DNA of 50,680 bases from an uncultured Bacteroidales bacterium (GTDB lineage: Bacteria > Bacteroidota > Bacteroidia > Bacteroidales > P3), in NCBI GenBank assembly GCA_947175635.1, contig CAMWNM010000011.1, positions 1-50,680 on the forward strand. The letters run 5' to 3'. Below are positions 8,301 through 15,053 of this stretch, one piece after another. Position 1 is the first letter of the stretch, and every line of letters starts with the position of its first letter. The translations under genes and the position numbers were made by a program. Under the pieces are notes generated by a model. It made no database searches and had not been told where the DNA came from. It saw only the letters and a list, made by a program, of their open reading frames with translations.

Positions 8301-10573
8301 GCCCCGGTTCGGATATGCAGATGGGTTTCATGGCCTCGCCTTATCAGCTTCCGACTTTGCAGATTGTGGACAATTCAGCTTGTGCTTCGTTGCCTATACG
8401 CCTGCAGTTGGATTATGACAAGACGCAAGTGGATACGGCCGATGTGAGTTGGTTGGTGAACGGCCAGCGTCCGGCTTCCGATTTGGTTCAAGTGCCAGTA
8501 GGAGGCAGTGTTGCGGTAAGTTGTTCGGTAAGGGACAAAACAACCGGTTGCACCAATCAGGATGAGATACGCTTGTATGCCTATCCGGTGCCGGCAGTGC
8601 GTATCGAACCCAAAACAACAGGCAATACGCTTTGTGTAAGGGAAAACGCTTCGCAAATCTTTACCGCCACGGGGGCGGAGGCATATGAATGGAGACAGAA
8701 AGGGTCTTCTACCCTCGGGCAAAGCGACCGTTTTATCTGGCAGGGGGATGAGGAGACGGTTCTGTATGTAACCGGTATGGAAAAAACGCATAATTGCGCA
8801 AGCACGGATTCGGTGGCGATAACTTTCTATGCCGTACATCCGCAGCGCGACGATACCATTGCCTGTATGGGCGCAGAGCTGGATTATACCGTAGATCAGG
8901 AAGAGGGGGTGGCCTACCAGTGGTACCTTCCGGATGGCAAACCTTTGGACTGTACCTGTGCCGTGATCAGTTTCGCGCCATATGAACCCGCTGATACGGG
9001 GGTATATATACTGCAATACACCCGGGGCGAGTGTGTGGACAGCATGCAGGTCGGTTTTTCGATGTATCGCGTGCCGCAAATGGATTTTGTGCAAGGCGGA
9101 TCGTTCTGCGAAGGAGAGAAACTGGAATTGAATTTGTTGACAGACATGAGTGCGGAAGAACTGGCCCAAAGCAAATTCATCTGGTATGATGGATATACCG
9201 GAAATGAATTGCAGTCGGGCTTCGGGCTGACCGATTATGAAGGGAATATCTTGTCGGTAGCCGATGCCGGCATGTTTGTGGTCAGTGTGGAGAAAGATGT
9301 TTGTTTTTATGATGCTGTTCTTGAGATATGGGTGGATGCCCATAGCCAACCCTCTTTTTCGATAGAGGATTTTTATTGCGAGGGCGACCGATTGGAACTC
9401 GAGGCGGAGGATCAAGGAGAGGGGGCGCTTTACCGTTGGTATCTGGGTTCGGGAACCTTGGAACAAAGCAACTCTCCCGTGGCTGTGGTTGCGGCCTTGC
9501 AGATGGCGGACAATGCGCCCATTATGCTTGAAATCACAAGAGGGGCTTGTGTGGACAGCCTGACACTGCAATTGGATGTGCGCTCCCGGCCTGTACCGGA
9601 TGTTTACATGACGGGCGGCTGGGCGGAAGAGAATGGGACGGGGATGTATTTCTGTGAAGGCATGCCGATAACCTTGCAGTCGCGCGGTCTGTTGGCCAGC
9701 GATACCATGGCCTGGTATTTTAACGGTGTCATGCTTCCCGGTTCGGAATCCGGCTCCTACCGCATAGAATCCGCCGCTTTGGAAAATACGGGCCGGTACG
9801 ATTTTGTGGTGAAACGCAACGGCTGTAACGGAGACAATAGTTTGTACGTGAATGTTCGCGTGATGCCGCAGATCACACTGGCCGATACTTTCCTCTGTTC
9901 CGGTGTACCCTTGGTGTTGGACGCTTCAGACCTCCGGTATCCCGGGGCCTCTTTCCATTGGGATGTGTTGAACATCAACTCGGCGGTGGCTTTTATTACG
10001 GAAGGGGGCGACTATTCGTTGTCGATCGAGTACAATGGTTGCCAGATGAGCAAAACCATCAGTGTGGAGGAACGTCCTTCTCCATCCATCGGGTTCCCCT
10101 CCGATACAGCGATGTGTCAGCGGGATTCCGTTTTATTGGAAGGCCCGGAAGGCATGGAGAACTATCGTTGGCAGGACGGTTCGGATAACGCGTTTTATGT
10201 CGTGAAAGAAGCCGGAGCATATTCTCTTTTTGTGGAGAACAACGGCTGTACGGATTTTTCCGAGGTGTACGTGAAGGAGGAATTTTGCTCCAATCTTTAT
10301 TTTCCCACTGCTTTCACGCCCGACGGAGATGGAATCAACGATGAATTCGGCCCCTTGACTACGGCCGAGGACAATCAGCTTACCTATTGGTTGCGCATCT
10401 TCAACACAAACGGCGAAGAGGTGTTCTCCGGTAAGAAATTGCAGGAAAAATGGGATGGAACTTTCAAGGGGAAGCCTTGTCCGCCGGGAATCTATCTGTA
10501 TCGTTGCAACGCCAAAGTGCTTGACGGCGGAAGGGATTTGTCCACAACGGGCAGGATTACGCTTATCCGGTAA
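5351..10573 (+). CDS. Giant T9SS type B surface protein (gliding-motility-like C-terminal domain)
   Basis: This 1740-residue protein starts with a Sec signal peptide (residues 1-25, cleavage near VWA-QDLD). It ends with a CHU_C / gliding-motility-associated C-terminal domain, the type B signal for type IX secretion (roughly the last 95 residues). That domain contains the hallmark FPTAFTPDGDGINDEF, then YWLRIFNTNGEEVF, KWDGTFKGK, PGIYLYRC and a final TGRITLIR. Between them is a long string of beta-sandwich (Ig/PKD-like) modules, many opening with a Cys-x-Gly or CPG/CPN motif such as VYACKGS, SVCPNTP and FYCEGD. This is the usual architecture of cell-surface adhesins and gliding or biofilm proteins. 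No catalytic domain is visible. It is monocistronic: its own promoter precedes it and a terminator follows. The ligand cannot be inferred. Confidence 0.85.
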   Translation: MNKISTRRMLGFIVAFFTMMMPVWAQDLDVFSYEICEGLTIQPSSLYRVYDGYEIVSVLDKSNNDIKAEPRITPPAGINTYTVNYRNTRTGEALSKQTTVTVVGKPVFTVTATPSDILSGAAVCPGTEVKFQVTAKNAPVSWTVAGSSVSEQTDAFTHKVTENCRIYAQSYSQACGTVEQSYAITLAEKPDVSKVRPVLDTVIRGSYCVGCGWRPDVLQVLKGAVGGAEIDYANSSLQWADAPGTDVEKGVLSGINRHEIALHVALKVNGDKCADVSSSITYDTNFYLRLDKGVLCMPTVISDPVLLKPCEVAKVRLASTSGGTLQSPSLTSDDPDLAGTGAPKETVPDPSRDIRSWDLTWGNYTGKTASPVLQVQADYTQNCPLSKLQPVRTMPFRQEVSTRIDTSYLSFTYDYCPDGIASLEVIGDSKKVKDISAEFVSPAGVGGRLRKIDPPAVNSLLSYKTTAAVSESEVANYSPLTIKFTYRVETGTCAFSVNETRVVVLNQKNCNMAFTVNPEGCIGNENEQYYTLTNKPENFIPDSVVFDPNPTFTLVPGSWNADNTRFSFRAYYAGAAEKDSEVGSVSATLYYHNGAGAPAVSTTTEGTLKVKTCPPELSSVTKLTPPICPGTRMFAEITFTNSSLDTARSKVEFIADAGYIKKSNWNLGEGLKYTISNYPIESINYRVAVTYNQGDSIYRIDSLPLVKDKNSIPPFIEVGSSCDLIKTNDGAKCCKNDAVEVAIQSGNTNEALQRIEWILAPGQVSPVLEKEAADPKITGGKILYYKITADQPGVYPFRAYSQLINKTLQGVDILGEFSHEDTVRLEVNDEPHIFIQDTVYACKGSALDMSDYIDWNTVSSVITPSSLLYQANRDDDWFEVRAQMAYSCVSGTNPLTEQVRIIAEDPVYLDPKTDTSVCPNTPIRFSVATNGRVSWFRRTILADGGYSAPDTLCFNVPFYEPEAKPIDTVKKESVLYTVRSQSVCPGSDMQMGFMASPYQLPTLQIVDNSACASLPIRLQLDYDKTQVDTADVSWLVNGQRPASDLVQVPVGGSVAVSCSVRDKTTGCTNQDEIRLYAYPVPAVRIEPKTTGNTLCVRENASQIFTATGAEAYEWRQKGSSTLGQSDRFIWQGDEETVLYVTGMEKTHNCASTDSVAITFYAVHPQRDDTIACMGAELDYTVDQEEGVAYQWYLPDGKPLDCTCAVISFAPYEPADTGVYILQYTRGECVDSMQVGFSMYRVPQMDFVQGGSFCEGEKLELNLLTDMSAEELAQSKFIWYDGYTGNELQSGFGLTDYEGNILSVADAGMFVVSVEKDVCFYDAVLEIWVDAHSQPSFSIEDFYCEGDRLELEAEDQGEGALYRWYLGSGTLEQSNSPVAVVAALQMADNAPIMLEITRGACVDSLTLQLDVRSRPVPDVYMTGGWAEENGTGMYFCEGMPITLQSRGLLASDTMAWYFNGVMLPGSESGSYRIESAALENTGRYDFVVKRNGCNGDNSLYVNVRVMPQITLADTFLCSGVPLVLDASDLRYPGASFHWDVLNINSAVAFITEGGDYSLSIEYNGCQMSKTISVEERPSPSIGFPSDTAMCQRDSVLLEGPEGMENYRWQDGSDNAFYVVKEAGAYSLFVENNGCTDFSEVYVKEEFCSNLYFPTAFTPDGDGINDEFGPLTTAEDNQLTYWLRIFNTNGEEVFSGKKLQEKWDGTFKGKPCPPGIYLYRCNAKVLDGGRDLSTTGRITLIR

Positions 10574-10611
10574 ACATTGAAATTCCAAGGTTCTTGCCGG
10601 GCGCAGGGCAT

Positions 10612-10643
10612 AAAAAAAGCGGCACTCACGTGCCGCTTTTTTT
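10612..10643. terminator. Bidirectional terminator between the surface-protein gene and ferredoxin
   Basis: A7-GCGGCAC (10612-10625), the loop TCAC and GTGCCGC-T7 (10630-10643) make a 7-bp GC-rich stem extended by A/T tracts. It is an intrinsic terminator working in both directions, 38 bp after the stop of the 1740-residue protein and 19 bp after the ferredoxin stop on the other strand. Confidence 0.9.
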
Positions 10644-10662
10644 ATTGAATAGCCGGTTTCCC

Positions 10663-10830
10663 TTAGGCGAGGCTGATCGCATCGTTAGGGCAAACACCGG
10701 CGCAAGTGCCGCATTCGGTGCATTTGTCCGGGTCGATGGAGTAGATGTCGCCGGCGCTAATAGCTTCCATGGGGCATTCATCGATGCACGAGCCGCAAGC
10801 TACGCAGCTGTCAGAAATTTTGTAAGCCAT
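10663..10830 (-). CDS. 2x[4Fe-4S] ferredoxin
   Basis: This 55-residue protein is a clostridial-type bacterial ferredoxin. Two CxxCxxCxxxCP motifs are complete: C9-C12-C15-C19-P20 and C37-C40-C43-C47-P48. Each motif supplies three ligands to one [4Fe-4S] cluster and one to the other. The overall acidic sequence MAYKISDSCVACGSC... is typical. Such ferredoxins carry electrons for 2-oxoacid:ferredoxin oxidoreductases, hydrogenases and Rnf, so KorAB encoded 5.5 kb away is a plausible partner. The gene has its own promoter and a terminator, indicating a short monocistronic mRNA. The length is normal for the family. Confidence 0.95.
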   Translation of the reverse strand: MAYKISDSCVACGSCIDECPMEAISAGDIYSIDPDKCTECGTCAGVCPNDAISLA

Positions 10831-10858
10831 TTTATTTGGTTTTTAAGGTTTGTGGGGG

Positions 10859-10889
10859 CAAAAGTATAAAAACTAAACGAGCCTGCCAA
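10859..10889 (-). promoter_or_regulatory. Ferredoxin promoter
   Basis: On the minus strand TTG (10889-10887), a 20-bp spacer and TACTTTTG (10866-10859) match the Bacteroidota promoter consensus. The ferredoxin ATG follows 28 bp downstream. Confidence 0.6.
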
Positions 10890-10969
10890 TATCTTTTATG
10901 TTTACTTTATACACATGGCCTCGTTGAAAAGAAGCTTGGAGGCGGAGGAGGCGGAGCGGCCTGATGTTC

Positions 10970-10977
10970 TAAATTTG
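10970..10977 (+). promoter_or_regulatory. -7 box of the Gfo/Idh-like gene
   Basis: TAAATTTG matches TAnnTTTG and ends 10 bp before the ATG at 10988, predicting a leader of only a few nucleotides. No -33 element is evident. Confidence 0.45.
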
Positions 10978-10987
10978 CAGGCAGATT

Positions 10988-11908
10988 ATGAAAATAGCTC
11001 TCTTTGCCGCCGAACACGAGATTCTGCGCTACGCGCGGAGTCTGACTTCCTTGCATGAGGATGAGTGGGTGGGTAGTTTTCTCACCTCGGGTCATGCCGA
11101 TGCTTTTTCGGAACAGGAAGCGGCTGATCTGCCGGTATTTTATCCGGCCGCAGACCGTTTGGCCGAAACGGCGGATTTGGTGGTGGTAGGCGGAGAACCT
11201 GCGCGCAGGTTCGGCTATGTGAGCCGCTTTCTCAGGAAGGGAAAGGCGGTTTGGTCGGACTGGCCGGTAAGTCCCGTGTATGCGGAAACCTGCAAACTGG
11301 CCGCTTTGGCCGAGGAAGCCAAGGTGTGCAATCAGGTGGCGCATAGCGGCCGGCGGCATCCGCTATGGACGGCCGCCAAGCCGTATTGGGAAAACGCGCG
11401 TATGATACGTATCGACCTTAGCCGTCCGTTTGGCGATTCGGCGGCAGGATTGGAGGAAATGCTTTTTCCTTATATGGATAGGGTTCTTTCGGTTACCGAA
11501 GAACCGTTGAAGCGGGTGCGTTCACATAAACTTAAAGTGGGGGGACAGGGCAATTTTTCGGTGTGGATAGAAATGGAGTTCAGTGCGGGGCTTCTGGCCG
11601 AGTTCTGGATAGACAATGTTTCGGCGGCGGTATCGGAAAAGATGCGTTGCCTCAGTGCCGATGCGGTGGTGGACTTGGATTTTCTTACCTTTGAGCTTCG
11701 GGTGGGAAAACCCGGTGAGCACGGAGAAAGACGGAAATCATTGGTGGGCGAGACCGAACGGTTCGCCGACAACTTTTTGGCCGAAGACCTGAGGGTTTTT
11801 GCGGCCGACTGCCGGAACGGACGCCGAGAGAGGCCGGATTTTTCCCGCAGCGGTAAACTGCAGGAGGCATTGGGCCAGATAAACCGCTCTTTGCAATATT
11901 ATGAGTAA
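10988..11908 (+). CDS. Degenerate Gfo/Idh/MocA-like oxidoreductase
   Basis: This 306-residue protein has the outline of a Gfo/Idh/MocA protein: an N-terminal Rossmann-like half (residues ~1-120) and a C-terminal alpha/beta half. The segment RKGKAVWSDWPVSPVYAETC aligns with the family's 'GKHVLCEKPLA...' region. Two hallmarks are missing: the GxGxxG dinucleotide loop (the N-terminus reads ALFAAEHEILRYA), and the catalytic Lys of the EKP motif, replaced by SDWP. It may be a non-catalytic or cofactor-free paralogue. Its 3' end overlaps the sugar-transferase gene by 8 bp, so the two are translationally coupled and probably act on the same surface glycan. Family assignment is moderate. Confidence 0.6.
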   Translation: MKIALFAAEHEILRYARSLTSLHEDEWVGSFLTSGHADAFSEQEAADLPVFYPAADRLAETADLVVVGGEPARRFGYVSRFLRKGKAVWSDWPVSPVYAETCKLAALAEEAKVCNQVAHSGRRHPLWTAAKPYWENARMIRIDLSRPFGDSAAGLEEMLFPYMDRVLSVTEEPLKRVRSHKLKVGGQGNFSVWIEMEFSAGLLAEFWIDNVSAAVSEKMRCLSADAVVDLDFLTFELRVGKPGEHGERRKSLVGETERFADNFLAEDLRVFAADCRNGRRERPDFSRSGKLQEALGQINRSLQYYE

Positions 11909-12833
11909 TAGAAAGCAGAGGATAGGAGTATGGGGTTCGGCGGAAGGGGCGGAGGATTTTTGTGCCCGGCTGTCGGCTATGTCCCGATTCGAGGTGGAAT
12001 ACGTTTCCTCCTGGACGGAGTTGTTGCCTGTTTCCGCTGCGCGGCAAGGGATGCAGAGGCGGCTCTATGCCTTTCCGTCCGCAGAGGAGTATGTCGGTTT
12101 ACCGGCTTTTTTTGAAGCCCTTTCCGCTTTTGCCCGGTATGAAGTGTACGTGGCTTGGCCGTCCGGATATGCGTGCCCCTTGCCCTACAACCGCAGGGAA
12201 GAGATAGAGGGCGTGGTATTCTTCCGTTTTTCTTTTGCAAGGATGAATCTTGTGCAGCGTGGCATCAAACGGGTTTTCGATATGCTTTGCGGAGGATTGG
12301 GACTGTTGGTGCTGTTGCCGTTTTTGGTGCTGTGTGCCGTTTTGGTGAAACTCAGTTCAAGAGGTCCTGTATTTTACAGTCAGGAAAGAATCGGCCGGGG
12401 AGGGAGACCTTTCCGGATCTATAAGTTCCGTTCCATGCGGACGGATGCCGAAGTGGGGGTGCCCCGTCTTTCCAGTCTGGGAGATCCGCGTATAACCGCC
12501 TGGGGCAATATCATGCGTCGTTATCGACTGGATGAGATACCCCAACTTTGGAATGCCTTGAAAGGCGATATGTCGGTGGTGGGATACCGTCCCGAACGCG
12601 CCTATTTCATCGACAGGATTGTGGAAAAAGCCCCCTATTATCCCTTGTTGTACTCGGTTAAGCCCGGTATCACGTCCTTGGGCATCACTACATTCGGATA
12701 TGCGGAAAACGTGCCCCAGATGATTGTGCGGCTTTCCTGCGATATGGCGTATATGGAAAGGCTTTCTTTGAAAGAGGATGTACGGATATTGGGCCGAACC
12801 TGCCGGGTGATTGTATATGGGGTAGGGAAATAA
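11901..12833 (+). CDS. Undecaprenyl-phosphate sugar-phosphate transferase (monotopic, WcaJ/PglC type)
   Basis: This 310-residue protein transfers a sugar-1-phosphate from a UDP-sugar to a polyprenyl phosphate, the first membrane step in building a surface glycan. The catalytic domain (residues ~115-310) starts with the RGIKRVFDMLCGG re-entrant membrane segment, then a hydrophobic helix. It then shows FYSQERIGRGGRPF, YKFRSMR, the Asp-Glu catalytic dyad in RYRLDEIPQLWNALKGDMSVVG and the RPE motif. WbaP/WcaJ proteins carry four N-terminal membrane helices; this one instead has a soluble ~110-residue N-terminal region beginning RIGVWGSAEGAEDF, which I do not recognise. The sugar specificity is unknown. 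Coupled to the preceding gene. Confidence 0.88.
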   Translation: MSNRKQRIGVWGSAEGAEDFCARLSAMSRFEVEYVSSWTELLPVSAARQGMQRRLYAFPSAEEYVGLPAFFEALSAFARYEVYVAWPSGYACPLPYNRREEIEGVVFFRFSFARMNLVQRGIKRVFDMLCGGLGLLVLLPFLVLCAVLVKLSSRGPVFYSQERIGRGGRPFRIYKFRSMRTDAEVGVPRLSSLGDPRITAWGNIMRRYRLDEIPQLWNALKGDMSVVGYRPERAYFIDRIVEKAPYYPLLYSVKPGITSLGITTFGYAENVPQMIVRLSCDMAYMERLSLKEDVRILGRTCRVIVYGVGK

Positions 12834-12839
12834 AGGAAA

Positions 12840-13484
12840 ATGCAACAGGATACATTCAAACATAAGGGAATGCGTCAACGCCTGATAACGGAGTTGCGTG
12901 AGAAAGGGATTTCGGACGAGGCGGTGTTGGGCGCTATCGGAAGCATTCCCCGTCATTGTTTTCTCGATTCGGTGTTCGATACCCGTGCCTACCAGGATGT
13001 GGCCTTTCCCATAGGCGAGGGTCAAACCATCTCCCGGCCGCTTACGGTTGCCAGACAGAGCATGCTGGTGGAGATTTTTCCGGGGGCCAAGGTGTTGGAA
13101 GTAGGAACGGGCTCGGGTTATCAGTCTTTGGTGCTTGACCGTTTGGGGGCGGAAGTATATTCGATAGAGCGCCAACGCAATCTGTATATGAAGACAAAAT
13201 TGCTTTTGGCCGATTTCAACAGCGCGGTGCATTGTTTTTACGGCGACGGCTATCAAGGTTTGCCGCAATATGCTCCATTCGACCGTATCTTGGTTACTTG
13301 CGGAGCCGCCGCTTTCCCCACCGAACTTTTTGCCCAGCTCAAAGTGGGCGGAATCATGGTTATACCGCTAGGTTCTCCTACCCAAGTGATGACCAAGGTG
13401 GTGCGAAAGACCGACACCGAGATGGAGGTAACCGAACATGGTGATTTCAGTTTCGTACCCATGTTGAGTCGAAAATCCAACTGA
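12840..13484 (+). CDS. pcm: Protein-L-isoaspartate O-methyltransferase
   Basis: This 214-residue SAM-dependent enzyme methylates L-isoaspartyl residues in damaged proteins so they can revert to aspartate. It shows the family signature in order: RHCFLD, the substrate-binding loop PIGEGQTISRP, the SAM-binding motif I VLEVGTGSGYQSLVL, and the post-motif acidic loop VYSIERQ. The length matches the usual ~210 residues. It starts 6 bp after the sugar-transferase stop, and its stop overlaps the birA start by one base (TGATG), so the three genes form one operon. Confidence 0.95.
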   Translation: MQQDTFKHKGMRQRLITELREKGISDEAVLGAIGSIPRHCFLDSVFDTRAYQDVAFPIGEGQTISRPLTVARQSMLVEIFPGAKVLEVGTGSGYQSLVLDRLGAEVYSIERQRNLYMKTKLLLADFNSAVHCFYGDGYQGLPQYAPFDRILVTCGAAAFPTELFAQLKVGGIMVIPLGSPTQVMTKVVRKTDTEMEVTEHGDFSFVPMLSRKSN

Positions 13485-14251
13485 TGAACCGAAACCTTCA
13501 CTATATTCCGTTGGTGGAGGGTTCTACCCAGGAAGCGGCGGAAGCGTTGCCTTTGCCCGGAGAAGAAGGCTCGTTGGGCGCGGTTTATACGTTCTGTCAG
13601 CAAGCCGGCAGGGGACAGGGGCAGAACAAGTGGTTCGGAGGTCAGGGAAAAAATATCGCGGCCACGTTTGTACTGGAACCTTTTTTTTTACCGGCATCGC
13701 ATCTTTTTTTGTTGAACATATCCCTCAGTCTGGGCGTTTTGGCCTATGTGCGCCAACGGCAAGGTGATTTCCTTCTTAAATGGCCCAACGACATCTATTG
13801 GCATGGACGTAAAGCGGGCGGCATCCTTTTGGCATCGCGGATATGCGAAAACCGCGTGCGATGTCTGTATTTCGGGCTGGGATTGAATATCAATCAGGAC
13901 GTGTTTCCCGATGCGATTCCTCATCCCGTTTCCCTTTGGCAGATAGATGGCAAGAGCCGTGATTTGCACGCGGAGATGGGGGAACTGGCCGATTGCTTGC
14001 ATGAAAGCTATGCGTGCTTGAGGCGGGATTGGAGTGGAAAAGAACCCGATACGGTATGGGACCGATGGAAGTCGGCCTATCTCGAAGTTCTTCTCTTTCG
14101 GGGGCAGTGGAAGTATTTTATATGGAAAGGAAAGGCGGTGGAGGCCTGTATCCTTGATGTGGATACCTATGGCAGGTTGATATTGGGGACCCGTTCAGGC
14201 AATCGTATCGTGGCCGATATCAAGGAAGTGCGATATGACTTTGATGCGTGA
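13484..14251 (+). CDS. birA: Biotin--protein ligase, catalytic domain only
   Basis: This 255-residue enzyme activates biotin with ATP and attaches it to the lysine of biotin carboxyl carrier proteins. The catalytic core is intact: EGSTQEAA near residues 11-18, the biotinyl-AMP loop QAGRGQGQNKWFG (~41-53), the LKWPNDIYWHGRKAGGIL motif (~96-113) and a C-terminal SH3-like domain (DTYGRLILGTRSG). The N-terminal helix-turn-helix of E. coli BirA is absent, so it is a group I ligase and not a repressor. The last 32 bp overlap the 3' end of the convergent ispE. Confidence 0.93.
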   Translation: MNRNLHYIPLVEGSTQEAAEALPLPGEEGSLGAVYTFCQQAGRGQGQNKWFGGQGKNIAATFVLEPFFLPASHLFLLNISLSLGVLAYVRQRQGDFLLKWPNDIYWHGRKAGGILLASRICENRVRCLYFGLGLNINQDVFPDAIPHPVSLWQIDGKSRDLHAEMGELADCLHESYACLRRDWSGKEPDTVWDRWKSAYLEVLLFRGQWKYFIWKGKAVEACILDVDTYGRLILGTRSGNRIVADIKEVRYDFDA

Positions 14252-15050
14252 AGCAAGAAGGGGGAAGCGTCAGGGAATTCAAGTCTGCATCGTTTTTGAA
14301 AATGCCGAATATGGCGGTACCGCTGCCGCTTAGAGACGCGTAGATGGCTCCAGCCTCGTAAAGGCTTTGTTTGATGGCGGCCAGTTGGGGGAATCGGGGG
14401 AAGAGTGTTTTCTCAAAATCGTTTTCGATGGAATCTTTCCACGACGATATTTCGTGTTCGAGCAGATGTTTCAGTTCCGTGCGTCCTTCCATGGGCTCGG
14501 CCAAATGATAAGCCTCGGCTGTGGAAATGCCGAAAGGGGGGACGACAAGAAGCAGTCTGAATTGTTTCCTGCAAGCCGGAATCGGCACCAGACGGTCTCC
14601 TTTGCCATAGCCGATACATGCTTCCTTTTGTGTAAAAAAAGCACAGTCTGAACCTATCCGGGAAGCCATCCGGCAGATGTCTTCGGAAGAAATGCCCAGA
14701 CTGAACTCTCGGTTCAATCCTGTCAGCGTGTAGGCGGCATCGGCCGAACCGCCGCCCAATCCCGACTGCATCGGTATCTTCTTGAGAAGATGGATGCAAC
14801 AGGGAGGTCGTTTGCCATTGAGCTTACGGTCGATGAGCGTGCGGGCCTTAAGGACGAGATTATCTTGATCCGATCCCGGTATTTCCAAACCGTCGCATAT
14901 GAACCGGTCGCGTGTATCGGGGGTGATTTCCAAAATGTCGCAGAGCGAGGGTACCTTGAAAAAGGAGAGTTCCAGATCGTGGTAGCCGTCGGAACGCTTG
15001 CGCAATATCCGAAGCCCGATATTGATTTTGGCCGGTGGAAAAAACAACAT
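14220..15050 (-). CDS. ispE: 4-diphosphocytidyl-2-C-methyl-D-erythritol kinase
   Basis: This 276-residue GHMP-family kinase phosphorylates CDP-methylerythritol at the 2-hydroxyl, the fourth step of the MEP pathway to isoprenoids. It has the conserved N-terminal FPPAKINIGLRILRKRSDGYHDL, the ATP-binding glycine-rich loop PMQSGLGGGSADAAY (~94-108) and the C-terminal SLSGSGTAIFGIF motif. The ATG lies 3 bp after the rho stop, so rho and ispE are one transcript. The final 32 bp are shared with the end of birA on the opposite strand. Confidence 0.95.
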   Translation of the reverse strand: MLFFPPAKINIGLRILRKRSDGYHDLELSFFKVPSLCDILEITPDTRDRFICDGLEIPGSDQDNLVLKARTLIDRKLNGKRPPCCIHLLKKIPMQSGLGGGSADAAYTLTGLNREFSLGISSEDICRMASRIGSDCAFFTQKEACIGYGKGDRLVPIPACRKQFRLLLVVPPFGISTAEAYHLAEPMEGRTELKHLLEHEISSWKDSIENDFEKTLFPRFPQLAAIKQSLYEAGAIYASLSGSGTAIFGIFKNDADLNSLTLPPSCFTHQSHIALP

Positions 15051-15053
15051 GGT

